This document shows, piece after piece, positions 7,876-15,870 of a stretch of 64,000 bases of DNA. Below the pieces are notes generated by a model, which did not search any database, had not been told where the DNA came from, and saw nothing but the letters and a program-made list of their open reading frames with translations. Positions within the stretch are counted from its first letter, which is position 1; the number at the start of each line of letters is the position of its first letter. Position numbers and translations under genes: made by a program. The DNA is from Pseudomonas sp. B21-048 (GTDB lineage: Bacteria; Pseudomonadota; Gammaproteobacteria; Pseudomonadales; Pseudomonadaceae), in NCBI RefSeq assembly GCF_024748615.1, contig NZ_CP087168.1, forward strand, positions 2,914,001 through 2,978,000. The letters run 5' to 3'.

Positions 7876-8529
7876 TTAATCTGGCATGTCGTCGGCATGT
7901 AATGAGGCAATGTAAATTTTTACTTCTTGTATAGAATTAAACTCCTCAAAAGACAATTTCAAGGAACACTTCAAAAGTTTTTCTAATTCGTTTTTATATA
8001 GAACTGTGGATTCCGCTATCTTTTTCATTGCCCCTATGATCTCAGGCGTTTCACCTAGTGCACTAAGAGCACTCATCCTGTTTAGGGCATCAGCTTGGGA
8101 GTGTTGAAAATAAGTGATTCGCTGTTCGAAAACTCGAATAATTGAATTTTTGAAATCAGCAATTTTAGCGCTATTCAATTCTGCCTTAGCGAGTAAAAGC
8201 TGTTCAGCTTGAGCATCATACGATTTTTTCTGCAAAGAAATGACACTCTCAGAGTCCGCCTTTTGCGACATCAAGGTGTGATGTTGAAGCTTCAAAGTTT
8301 TCAGCAGGGCTATGAGGGTGACAATCGAAATAGCCGGACCAAATACCCCTCCAAAAAAAGAACCTAACGCTGACCAGTCACCAGATTGCGACGATAAGGC
8401 GCCATTAAATGTTTTCAAATACAAGCCAACGCTAACCACAAATACAACACCTAACAACGAAATCCCAATTATCAACGAACTGTTGATCAAACGGTTTGAC
8501 CTCGCCAGAGCGCCTTCAAAATTTTCCAT
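7876..8529 (-). CDS. Membrane-anchored coiled-coil protein, putAbiC-like architecture
   Basis: A 217-residue protein if started at ATG 8529 (MENFEGALARSN); the frame is open to a TTG at 8589. Two membrane spans (SLIIGISLLGVVFVVSVGLY and SFFGGVFGPAISIVTLIALL) flank a short SQSGDW loop, followed by a coiled coil and a long helical cytoplasmic domain. The GDWSALGSFFGGVFGP motif and the helix after it recall proteins labelled putative phage abortive infection (putAbiC). Its AT-rich coding is unlike the GC-rich neighbours, and it lies on the opposite strand. Start codons of this gene and the methyltransferase are only 25 bases apart, divergently. Confidence 0.6.
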   Translation of the reverse strand: MENFEGALARSNRLINSSLIIGISLLGVVFVVSVGLYLKTFNGALSSQSGDWSALGSFFGGVFGPAISIVTLIALLKTLKLQHHTLMSQKADSESVISLQKKSYDAQAEQLLLAKAELNSAKIADFKNSIIRVFEQRITYFQHSQADALNRMSALSALGETPEIIGAMKKIAESTVLYKNELEKLLKCSLKLSFEEFNSIQEVKIYIASLHADDMPD

Positions 8530-8554
8530 ATTCAGTCCGAAGAGAGTTGAATGT

Positions 8555-10597
8555 ATGAACCGCCACGACTTAAGAATAACCGATTTCAAAACTCAATACG
8601 GACTCGGATTCAGCACTCAGGACGATGAGATCGTTGTCGACTTCTTCTGTGGTGGCGGCGGCGCCGGTACCGGGCTGGAGATGGGCCTTGGCCGCGCAGT
8701 GAATATCGCGAAGAACCACAGCCCTCAAGCGATCAGCATGCACACCGTCAATCACCCGGGTGCCGTGCACTACACCACCGACGTGTTCGAGGGCGATCCG
8801 GACACAGAGTGCGGCGGCAAGGCCGTGGGCTGGTTCCACATGTCTCCGGACTGCACGCATCACAGTCAGGCCGCCGGCGGCCAGCCACGCAAGCGTGAGA
8901 TTCGCAACTTGTCGTGGATCGGCCTGAAGTGGGCCGGCAAGAAGAAGCCCCGCGTCATCAGCCTGGAGAACGTGAAACAGATCCTCCAGTGGGGGCCGCT
9001 GATTGCTAAGCGCTGCAAGGCAACTGGCCGCGTAATGAAGCTGGGCGGCTCCATTGCCGAGCCGGGCGAAGTCGTCCCGGTCCACCAGCAGTTCCTGGTG
9101 CCTGACCCGAAGCGGCGCGGCCAGACATGGGCGACCTTTGTCGCCGAGCTGCAGCACCTGGGCTATGTCGTCGAGTGGCGTGTCATTAAGGCCTGCGACT
9201 TCGGCGCACCGACCAGCCGCGAACGCCTGTTCATGATCGCCCGGTGCGACGGCGAACCGATTGTCTGGCCGGCGCCAACCCATGCCAAACACCCGGTGAA
9301 GGGACAGCAGAAGTGGCGCACCGCCGCCGAGTGCATAGACTGGACCATCCCGAGCAAAAGCATCTTCGACCGGCCAAAGCCACTGGCACCAGCCACCCTA
9401 CGGCGAATCGCTAAGGGCATGAAGAAATTCGTCATCGATTCCGCTGACCCGTTTATCGTGCCGATCGCGAACTGGTCCGGTGAAAGTGTTCAGTCAGCGC
9501 ACGACCCTCTACGCACAGTGACATCTTGGCCACGCGGCGGCTCGTTCGCCATGGCCAGCCCGATCATCGCGCCAGCAACGCACCAGGGCAGCGACCGCAT
9601 CAATGACCCACACGCACCGCTGCCGACGGTGACATGCGCCAACCGCGGCGAACTGACGTTGATCAGCCCGGTGCTGGTCGGTGCCGGTGGACCTGAATAC
9701 TCAGGCAAGCCGGTCGCAATCGATCAGCCGGCCGGGACCCTGATGACCCAGAACCATCGCGCGATCGCCGCGGCGCACTTGGTGAAGTTCCGATTTGCTG
9801 ATGAGAGCAAGGCGCTCGATGAACCATTGCCGACCATCACCAGCGGTGGCAACTACCAGCGCCCGGCCGGTGCTGCCCACGCAATGGGAATCTCGACGGT
9901 GTTCATGGCCCAGATGAATGGTGGCTTCAACACCACCGACGCCAAGAGTATCGAAGACCCGATGACGACGGTGACCAACACCGGCAGCCAGCAGCAGTTG
10001 GTGACAGCCAACCTGGTGCACCTGCGCGGCAACTGCGATGCGCGGGACACTGCCGATCCACTGCACACCATCAGCGCCGGCGGCACCCACCATGGACTGG
10101 TCACCGCATTCATGGAGCGTCAGTTCGGCGCCAGCGTTGGCCAGGCGGTGGATGAGCCTGCACCAACCATCACGGCAGGCGGTGGCGGAAAGAGCTCATT
10201 GGTTGAGTTCCAGCTTTCGCCAGAGGTTGAAGCCGATGCACTGCGCGTCGCGGCATTCCTGATCAGCTACTACGGCACCGAGAACATGAGCGCCGCCGAC
10301 GCACCAGCGCCAACGATCACTACCAAGGATCGACTCGGCCTGGTCACCGTCACCATCAAGGGCACGCCGTACGTGATCGTCGACATCTGCCTGCGGATGC
10401 TGCAACCGGCCGAGCTGTACAAGGCTCAAGGCTTCCCCGCCGACTACATCATCAGCCACGGAGCCGACGGCAAACCGTTCACCAAGACTCAGCAAGTCCA
10501 CATGTGCGGGAACAGCGTCAGCCCACCGCCTATGGCTGCACTGGCAAGGGCCAATGACCCATGGCGAATAGCGGAACACCAAGCAGTAGCTGCGTGA
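8555..10597 (+). CDS. Large C5-cytosine DNA methyltransferase with internal repeats
   Basis: A 680-residue protein; ATG 8555 has GAGAG upstream. Motif I is VVDFFCGGGGAGTG (28-40), motif IV contains SPDCTHHS (catalytic Cys100) in place of the usual PCQ, motif VI is ENV (138-140) and motif VIII contains TSRERLF (220-226). Between motif VIII and motif IX lies a 280-residue region with about eight repeats of the form D-x-P-x-x-T-(I/V)-T (around residues 317, 351, 390, 422, 468, 501, 533 and 582). Motif IX/X are RMLQPAELYKAQGFP and GNSVSPPPM. It transfers methyl groups to cytosine C5 and probably protects phage DNA. Typical members are 330-450 residues, so the extra length lies in the target-recognition region. 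Confidence 0.88.
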   Translation: MNRHDLRITDFKTQYGLGFSTQDDEIVVDFFCGGGGAGTGLEMGLGRAVNIAKNHSPQAISMHTVNHPGAVHYTTDVFEGDPDTECGGKAVGWFHMSPDCTHHSQAAGGQPRKREIRNLSWIGLKWAGKKKPRVISLENVKQILQWGPLIAKRCKATGRVMKLGGSIAEPGEVVPVHQQFLVPDPKRRGQTWATFVAELQHLGYVVEWRVIKACDFGAPTSRERLFMIARCDGEPIVWPAPTHAKHPVKGQQKWRTAAECIDWTIPSKSIFDRPKPLAPATLRRIAKGMKKFVIDSADPFIVPIANWSGESVQSAHDPLRTVTSWPRGGSFAMASPIIAPATHQGSDRINDPHAPLPTVTCANRGELTLISPVLVGAGGPEYSGKPVAIDQPAGTLMTQNHRAIAAAHLVKFRFADESKALDEPLPTITSGGNYQRPAGAAHAMGISTVFMAQMNGGFNTTDAKSIEDPMTTVTNTGSQQQLVTANLVHLRGNCDARDTADPLHTISAGGTHHGLVTAFMERQFGASVGQAVDEPAPTITAGGGGKSSLVEFQLSPEVEADALRVAAFLISYYGTENMSAADAPAPTITTKDRLGLVTVTIKGTPYVIVDICLRMLQPAELYKAQGFPADYIISHGADGKPFTKTQQVHMCGNSVSPPPMAALARANDPWRIAEHQAVAA

Positions 10598-10599
10598 AA

Positions 10600-10782
10600 C
10601 TACGGACGAGAGAGTTCCTCAAGGATTGAGGCCCGCTTGTTCTTTATGAGCCTTACAGCATCGCTTATCCCGTCATACCCCATCACATTCGATTTTGCGA
10701 GTTTCTCGGCTTTTAGCGCGGCAGCTAATGCGAGTACTTCTGCAGTCAAAATCATCTCCAAAACTGCCTTTTGATCAGACAT
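10600..10782 (-). CDS. Small helical hypothetical protein
   Basis: A 60-residue protein starting MSDQKAVLEMILTAE, with AAGGAG five to six bases before the ATG. It is Ala/Leu/Lys-rich and helical, with no membrane segment. Its stop lies 3 bases after the stop of the methyltransferase on the other strand. The strong ribosome site supports a real gene. Function unknown. Confidence 0.5.
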   Translation of the reverse strand: MSDQKAVLEMILTAEVLALAAALKAEKLAKSNVMGYDGISDAVRLIKNKRASILEELSRP

Positions 10783-10831
10783 TAACACTCCTTATTGATT
10801 AGCGGCCGAGCATAGACCGCAAGGACCTCCC

Positions 10832-11419
10832 ATGCCCACAGAAAACAAAATCGCTGAACCGGCACCGAGCCTGGCGACCGGCCACAACCTCGACGCCGCG
10901 ACCTGGGCCGACTTTGTCCAGCGCCTCCGCTATCACTGCAACGGCGCCGGCGTTAAGTGGCACCACACCGCAGCGGCGCTGTTCACCGTGCAAACCAAGC
11001 GTATCGATTACGGCTTCGAGATTGACTACGCCGAAGGGCGGGTTGTTTGCCTGGAAGATCGGTCGTGGTTCAGCCCGAAGGACTACTGGGACGACCTGGA
11101 CGACGAGGAGCGCGCAGAAATCGACGAAGCCTTGATGGCCGACCGCGAGTGCGCATTCATGGATCTGGATGAGGACGATCAGTGGGAATACCTCGCCGAG
11201 TGCGATAGCCACACCGTCACCGGCTGGAACAAGCGCTGGGAGATCGTGAACAGCCACTTCACCAAGGACGCCGCCGAGGCATTCATCCGCCGGAAAAAGC
11301 ACGACTACGGCGAGATGCGCGTCTACGTCGAATCGCAGTATTACGCCTGGGAGTTCGAAGCCATCAAAGCAGCGATCCTCGATGGCACGCTGACCTACAC
11401 GCCGAAGGAGATTGCATGA
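10832..11419 (+). CDS. Hypothetical phage protein
   Basis: A 195-residue acidic protein starting MPTENKIAEPAPS behind AAGGA. ATWADFVQRLRYHCNG and TKRIDYGFEIDYAEG suggest a compact alpha/beta fold; there is no signal peptide or membrane span. The gene's first 21 bases and part of its upstream sequence are shared with the gene at 13587. It overlaps the next gene by 4 bases (ATGA). No family recognised. Confidence 0.6.
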   Translation: MPTENKIAEPAPSLATGHNLDAATWADFVQRLRYHCNGAGVKWHHTAAALFTVQTKRIDYGFEIDYAEGRVVCLEDRSWFSPKDYWDDLDDEERAEIDEALMADRECAFMDLDEDDQWEYLAECDSHTVTGWNKRWEIVNSHFTKDAAEAFIRRKKHDYGEMRVYVESQYYAWEFEAIKAAILDGTLTYTPKEIA

Positions 11420-12054
11420 CCACTCAAAACGTAATCGCTGAGCCGCTGAAGGTTGAGCGGTCCACCGTCACGAAGCTGGTTATCACCGGCGCCCCGCGAC
11501 TTGACCCGATCACCGTGTTCCTCGAGGACTTCGGTCGTCGTGACTGTCCTACCGAATCCAACCCGAACTACCAGACTGCTCAGGGCAAGATCACCATCAA
11601 CTGCTGGGACAACAGCTGGAACGCTTACTGGGGTGGCATGGGGCCGCGCACTGTTGCTGAGTTCGTTGCCGACTGCGACTGGCACTATGTTTTGAACTGC
11701 CTGGACAGAGGGATCAGCGATACACAGTTCACCGGTGATGCGCTCGAGGCATTGGCCCGCAAGTGCATCCTTGAACGGCGGCGCGGCCGCAACAAGTCAG
11801 ATTGGGAGGAAGGCAGCCTCGATGCGGAAGACGCGCGCCGCCTGTTCAATCGAGTCGACGAACTTCGCAACATCGAATCCACCAACGAGTGCTGGCATCA
11901 AAGCGAGCTGCTCACCGAGTTGTTCGGCGAAGAGTGGCACTACCCCGTCGGTGACCACGCCAAAGAGGAAAATCACAAGTTCACATACCTGCGCCGAGTC
12001 GTCGAAGCGGTGCAGACAGCTTTGCGCCAGGAACAGCAGCAGGTGGCAGCATGA
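11416..12054 (+). CDS. Hypothetical phage protein, paralogue A
   Basis: A 212-residue protein. From residue 12 it is closely similar to the product of 13587-14189: both carry VERSTVTKLVITGA, LDPITVFLED, a WD-x-SW-x-AYWGGM block, and an ALARK-x2-(I/L) segment. It differs by an insertion (RRDCPTESNPNYQTAQ) near residue 45. The ATGA overlap couples it to the gene before. The function is unknown; in this class of phage such proteins are usually annotated as hypothetical. Confidence 0.65.
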   Translation: MTTQNVIAEPLKVERSTVTKLVITGAPRLDPITVFLEDFGRRDCPTESNPNYQTAQGKITINCWDNSWNAYWGGMGPRTVAEFVADCDWHYVLNCLDRGISDTQFTGDALEALARKCILERRRGRNKSDWEEGSLDAEDARRLFNRVDELRNIESTNECWHQSELLTELFGEEWHYPVGDHAKEENHKFTYLRRVVEAVQTALRQEQQQVAA

Positions 12055-12065
12055 CCCACCCTCAC

Positions 12066-12251
12066 CTATTGCGCTGATGGTTCTGTAAATCGGTCGATCT
12101 CTTTCCGGTAGGTTGCAAGATCAATTATCTGACGCAAGCAAATGACGACTTCCAGTTTCTGCTTGTCGTCGGGAATCCCTATTCGTTTGAGCATCATTTG
12201 AGCGTCTTCTTCGATTGCCGCGAGTGCATCGATATCGCTTTGCAGTCTCAT
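12066..12251 (-). CDS. Small hypothetical protein
   Basis: A 61-residue acidic helical protein starting MRLQSDIDALAAIEED; GGAGGGAGG lies six bases upstream of ATG 12251, so the longer frame to 12296 is rejected. KQKLEVVICLRQIIDLATYRK is a likely amphipathic helix. It is on the minus strand between plus-strand phage genes. No family recognised. Confidence 0.5.
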   Translation of the reverse strand: MRLQSDIDALAAIEEDAQMMLKRIGIPDDKQKLEVVICLRQIIDLATYRKEIDRFTEPSAQ

Positions 12252-12345
12252 GTCGGCCTCCCTCCAGGCTGAGTTCGACCTAAATAAATACCCCACTTCA
12301 ACGAATCACGCCAGCCGGCGAGGCAATCGGCTGTCTGGAGCAGTT

Positions 12346-13215
12346 ATGAATCCCTACCTGATCACAGGGCCCGCCCAGATCGGCATCAGCGGTGGTCGTA
12401 CCAGCGGGCACATGGTCTACAAAATTCTCGAAGCCCACGGCGGGTCTCTGCCACCAGACGTGCACCTGTTCTTCCAGAACACCGGCAAGGAGCGCGAAGA
12501 AACGCTGATCTTCATCGATCAGATTGCCAAGCGCTGGAACGTGAACATCGTTTGGATGGAGTGGTGTCGCGTGTACGGCCAGCCGGACGACGTGGCCTGG
12601 TACCGGCTGGTGAATTTCGAAACCGCCAGCCGTAATGGCGAACCGTTCACCTTGATGCTCGAGTACTACGCCGCGTACAGGAAGGCCGAAAAGAACCTCC
12701 CGCCGGTGCTGCCGAACTTCTCAAACAACATGTGCACCGCCTACTTGAAGGTGAAGATCGGCGAGAAACACATGCGCGCCCTGGGCTACACAGAGTGGGA
12801 TTGCGTCGTCGGCATCCGCTACGACGAGCCGAAGCGCTATCACCGCATGATGGCCGCCAATGATCGAGGAGGCACCCGCTGGGACAATCTTTGCCCCTCC
12901 TATACCGCGGGTATCACAAAGGAAAACGTAGCCGAATTCTGGAAGGCTCAGCCATTCGATCTTGATATGGATTCCGACTTCGGCAACTGCGACCTGTGCT
13001 GGAAGAAGAACGAAGGAAAGCTGATCAAGACCATCATAAAAGACCCGTCGCGGGTTATCTGGTGGTCAGGAACTGAAGAGCGATTCGGCCAGGTCTTCCG
13101 GCAGGATCGAGCTAACTACAAGACGATGGGCTGGTCTGCCGAGCAACGATCCCGGCAGACCGACTTCGATTTCGACTATCTCGCCGAAGACATTGACTGT
13201 TTCTGTGGCGATTGA
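12346..13215 (+). CDS. Phage PAPS-reductase-like PP-loop protein
   Basis: A 289-residue protein with GGAG before ATG 12346. The PP-loop GISGGRTSGHM (residues 13-23) is the ATP-pyrophosphatase motif of the adenine-nucleotide alpha-hydrolase superfamily. NTGKEREETL follows, as in PAPS reductase-like enzymes. Cysteines cluster in NNMCTAYLK, a CDLC pair and a C-terminal CFC, suggesting metal or Fe-S binding. Members act in sulfate activation, tRNA thiolation or DNA phosphorothioation (DndC). A phage copy between DNA methyltransferases suggests nucleic-acid modification, but no partner of the Dnd type is present. Confidence 0.75.
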   Translation: MNPYLITGPAQIGISGGRTSGHMVYKILEAHGGSLPPDVHLFFQNTGKEREETLIFIDQIAKRWNVNIVWMEWCRVYGQPDDVAWYRLVNFETASRNGEPFTLMLEYYAAYRKAEKNLPPVLPNFSNNMCTAYLKVKIGEKHMRALGYTEWDCVVGIRYDEPKRYHRMMAANDRGGTRWDNLCPSYTAGITKENVAEFWKAQPFDLDMDSDFGNCDLCWKKNEGKLIKTIIKDPSRVIWWSGTEERFGQVFRQDRANYKTMGWSAEQRSRQTDFDFDYLAEDIDCFCGD

Positions 13216-13218
13216 TCT

Positions 13219-13488
13219 TTAGTAAGTCACCCACATCAAAACCACTTGGCAGATAGCTGCAGCAGCGGCACAGCCTGCCGCCAGCTTGTTCCATTTGGTT
13301 TGTTCTTCTGCGGTTTGGAGTATGTCGACCGTGCCTTTCTTTGTGCTCCTGGTTAACAAAACGCCAGTCCAACTATCGGCGCTCTCATCGTGGAAAATCT
13401 CGACAGTTGCCGATTTAAACCAAAGGTAACAGGAGCCCAGCGAGAACAACGCTACAAGAACCGTGAAGATGAATTTAGCGGAAACCAT
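13219..13488 (-). CDS. Two-span small membrane protein
   Basis: An 89-residue protein starting at ATG 13488 (MVSAKFIFTVLVALF) with GAGAG upstream; ATG 13515 would add nine residues. An N-terminal span or signal anchor (FIFTVLVALFSLGSCYLWF) and a C-terminal span (AAGCAAAAAICQVVLMWV) flank a polar loop. It is on the minus strand and its stop abuts the PP-loop gene. Unknown function; candidate moron. Confidence 0.5.
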   Translation of the reverse strand: MVSAKFIFTVLVALFSLGSCYLWFKSATVEIFHDESADSWTGVLLTRSTKKGTVDILQTAEEQTKWNKLAAGCAAAAAICQVVLMWVTY

Positions 13489-13586
13489 TTGTCGCTCTCT
13501 GAGGTTTAGATCCATTACCGCTGATTAAACCACAACACCAGCTCTCACCCTCCACCGCCCGGGCATGACCCGGCATAGGACGCCCC

Positions 13587-14189
13587 ATGCCCACAGAAAA
13601 CAAACCGGCCCAGCCGCTGCAGGTTGAGCGCTCGACAGTCACGAAGTTGGTGATCACCGGCGCGTCGAATCTCGACCCGATCACCGTCTTCCTCGAAGAC
13701 CTGGCACCGTGCAAAGGCAAGATCACCGTCAGTTGCTGGGACAAGAGCTGGCACGCCTACTGGGGCGGCATGTGGGATGGTCACACCATCGCGCAATTCT
13801 TCTGCCGCCTCGATGAGGCCTACATCATCGGATACTTCCAGCAGGGCCTGAGGTCGAAGCGGTTCTGCAATGACTCTCTGCTGGCCTTGGCACGTAAGTC
13901 GGTTATTTCCAGGCGCCGGATGACGAAGGGCTACTGGGAGTTTGGCGACAGCCTGAACCTCGAAGATGCCCGCGACCTCTACGACCAGATTGACGAGTTG
14001 CGGGATATCGAGTCGATCATGGCGGCGCACTGCCGGAACGAACTGTTGACCGACCTGTTAGGCCCCGAGTGGTGGCATCTGGTAGACGAGAAGGCCGTAG
14101 AGCCCAACCCAGATTGGCATTACCTGTGCCGCATCATTGCAGCGGTGCAACAGGCCCTCGGCCATGGACAGCAGAAAATGGCCGCATGA
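13587..14189 (+). CDS. Hypothetical phage protein, paralogue B
   Basis: A 200-residue protein starting MPTENKPAQPLQVERS. Its body is a clear paralogue of the product of 11416-12054, including the AYWGGM block and a conserved DLYDQIDELRDIES / RLFNRVDELRNIES segment. Its first six residues match instead those of the 10832 gene, so the reading frame looks like a recombinant between the two. Short upstream bases also match. The gene after it overlaps by ATGA. Function unknown. Confidence 0.65.
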   Translation: MPTENKPAQPLQVERSTVTKLVITGASNLDPITVFLEDLAPCKGKITVSCWDKSWHAYWGGMWDGHTIAQFFCRLDEAYIIGYFQQGLRSKRFCNDSLLALARKSVISRRRMTKGYWEFGDSLNLEDARDLYDQIDELRDIESIMAAHCRNELLTDLLGPEWWHLVDEKAVEPNPDWHYLCRIIAAVQQALGHGQQKMAA

Positions 14190-14281
14190 AGCGCATTTAT
14201 CTCAGCGGGCCAATGACCCGGCATACCGATCTGAACTTCCCAGGCTTTCACTCAATTACTACCCATTGCCTACTCAGTTAG
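14186..14281 (+). pseudogene. Truncated DUF4406-like gene
   Basis: The frame begins MKRIYLSGPMTRHTDLNFPG, a close match to the N-terminus of phage DUF4406 proteins (nucleoside 2-deoxyribosyltransferase-like), which are usually about 90-140 residues. After FHS the reading frame loses similarity and stops at residue 31. The following sequence turns AT-rich abruptly at about 14255. It therefore looks like a gene cut by insertion or deletion. The start overlaps the preceding stop by ATGA, as expected for an intact operon gene. Confidence 0.6.
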
Positions 14282-14362
14282 CGACGGCCGCTTCACATAG
14301 TGGCTCGGCATTCTCACTATGTATCGTGAGTTTAAAAATAGCGTGTCAAACCATACAAAACC

Positions 14363-14725
14363 TTAAACCTTATTATTACGTCTTAGCGAATAAAACATAT
14401 TAAATCTCCCAACCAATATATACTGCAACATTATTATCAAGGAAAACGGAATCATCATATAGTACAGCACTTCAAGAAGCCTCACATTCAAAAGCACAAA
14501 TCTCGGCGACTCACCCTCAGCGTAGTTCCTAAGAATTATGCCATATACTTTATCCACCTCCGGATTTTGGGTTTTATAAGTTCCTACTGGCATTGCAGCG
14601 TTTACGCGATCATAAAAGTCTCGCTCATCCGCGTCTGTAAATATCAATAAAGACTCAAAAAGCACAAACAATACCGCATAGAAATAAAACGCGAAAAACA
14701 CAACCCTTAATAAACGAAGTTTCAT
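14363..14725 (-). CDS. AT-rich two-span membrane protein
   Basis: A 120-residue protein starting MKLRLLRVVFFAFYFY with GGAG seven bases upstream. An N-terminal aromatic-rich span (VVFFAFYFYAVLFVLF) and a C-terminal span (VLYYMMIPFSLIIMLQYILV) are separated by a polar loop of about 60 residues containing PVGTYKTQNPEVD. Coding is much richer in A+T than the neighbours. It sits in the block that replaces the DUF4406 gene body and is likely acquired cargo. Confidence 0.55.
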   Translation of the reverse strand: MKLRLLRVVFFAFYFYAVLFVLFESLLIFTDADERDFYDRVNAAMPVGTYKTQNPEVDKVYGIILRNYAEGESPRFVLLNVRLLEVLYYMMIPFSLIIMLQYILVGRFNMFYSLRRNNKV

Positions 14726-15086
14726 ACCTCATCTCCAAGCCCAGCACAAGACTAGGCGCCCACAACACAACATTTAACAACACTCTTTAAGGCTTTTATT
14801 TTACCGGGAATCTTTCGTATCGAGCGCGAAAACCACCCATAAAAAACATGCCCCCCCCTACAGACCGAGATCAATACACCCAATTCTGTAGAAGTCCTAA
14901 CAATGCTAGTCAATACCACCATTTTGTCCAATTGCTGCCTCTAGCCGAAAGCTATTTTGGGGCACCGTAATCCCCCTAAAGAGGCAACTGCTTCCTGGAT
15001 TAGAGATCCGACCAGAAGCAAAACGTCTCACCAGCCCCATTCGTCATCTATTCAAAGTCAGCCGCTATAGCGGCAAAGGAACAGTC
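14726..15086. other. AT-rich to mixed intergenic stretch
   Basis: No supported gene. The left part probably carries the promoter of the minus-strand membrane protein; a run of eight C at about 14853-14860 is notable. Base composition returns to GC-rich near 15000. The ribosome site AAAGGA for the next plus-strand gene lies at its right end. Confidence 0.45.
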
Positions 15087-15413
15087 ATGTCTGAAGAAAC
15101 TGTTTTGATCCAGCCAGTCCCTGTTGTCCGCGATGCAGACGGCATGTTCTGGCACCCGGACCTTCCGCCCTTTGAAGAAGGCGACGAAGAAAAGAGCAAG
15201 CAGTGGATCGCCAGCCAAGGCCTGACCGTGGGGATGGTCAGCCTGGAGTACGCCGATGAGGCGATCGCCAATCGCTACTTCGAAGCCGGCGAGCCTGATT
15301 GCAGTTACTGGGAGCCGGCCAAGCCAGAAGGCGAAGGCTGGTTCTGCTTGTCGATCAACGATACCGATGACGGCCCGGTTTGCTGGTGGGCTCGCCGCGA
15401 GGTGACGTCATGA
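15087..15413 (+). CDS. Hypothetical phage protein
   Basis: A 108-residue acidic protein starting MSEETVLIQPVPVVRD, with AAAGGA before the ATG. DADGMFWHPDLPPFEEGDEE and ANRYFEAGEPDCSYWEP are Trp/Tyr/Asp-rich; GEGWFCLSINDTDDGPVCWW follows. Several aromatic and acidic residues suggest a small globular protein, perhaps a DNA mimic, but that is speculation. It overlaps the next gene by ATGA. Confidence 0.55.
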   Translation: MSEETVLIQPVPVVRDADGMFWHPDLPPFEEGDEEKSKQWIASQGLTVGMVSLEYADEAIANRYFEAGEPDCSYWEPAKPEGEGWFCLSINDTDDGPVCWWARREVTS

Positions 15414-15814
15414 GCCGCAGCGGATACAGCGATGACTGTGGCGGATGGGATCTGATCTGCTGGAGAGGTGCCGTCAAGTCCGCGCTCAGAGGGAAGCGAG
15501 GTCAAGCCTTCCTGATTGAGCTGCGCGATGCACTGGACGCCATGCCGGGCAAGCGCCTGATCGCCGACTCCCTGCAGGCTGAAGGTGAGTTCTGCACCAT
15601 CGGCGTAGTTGGGGCGAAGCGCGGCGTGGATATGGCGTCGCTCGATCCGGATGACCGAGAGGCCGTAGGTGAGGCGTTTGGTATCAGCCCCGCCATGGCT
15701 TCAGAAATCGTTTTCATGAACGACGAAGGTAGCTGGCAGGCTGAAACACCGGAGCAGCGCTGGCAGCGCATGCGCAAATGGGTCGAATCAAACATAGCGC
15801 AGGTGAAGCCATGA
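15410..15814 (+). CDS. Conserved-looking phage hypothetical protein
   Basis: A 134-residue protein starting MSRSGYSDDCGGWDL; start chosen by ATGA overlap with the previous stop. RGAVKSALRGKRGQAFLIEL and ADSLQAEGEFCTIGVVGAKR recall a hypothetical protein common in Pseudomonas and Xanthomonas phages. The C-terminal half (TPEQRWQRMRKWVESNI) is helical. No biochemical role is known to me. Confidence 0.65.
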   Translation: MSRSGYSDDCGGWDLICWRGAVKSALRGKRGQAFLIELRDALDAMPGKRLIADSLQAEGEFCTIGVVGAKRGVDMASLDPDDREAVGEAFGISPAMASEIVFMNDEGSWQAETPEQRWQRMRKWVESNIAQVKP

Positions 15815-15870
15815 TCCTCCCCGCCCTCGCCTACATGGCCTGGCTCATCTACACGGGGCCACGGCGATGA
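15811..15870 (+). CDS. Possible 19-residue microprotein linking two genes
   Basis: The frame MILPALAYMAWLIYTGPRR starts by ATGA overlap with the gene before and ends by ATGA overlap with the methyltransferase gene after. AGGTGAAG precedes the start. It is hydrophobic with a basic tail, like a tiny membrane peptide. It may be real or may only serve to carry ribosomes to the next start. Confidence 0.35.
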   Translation: MILPALAYMAWLIYTGPRR

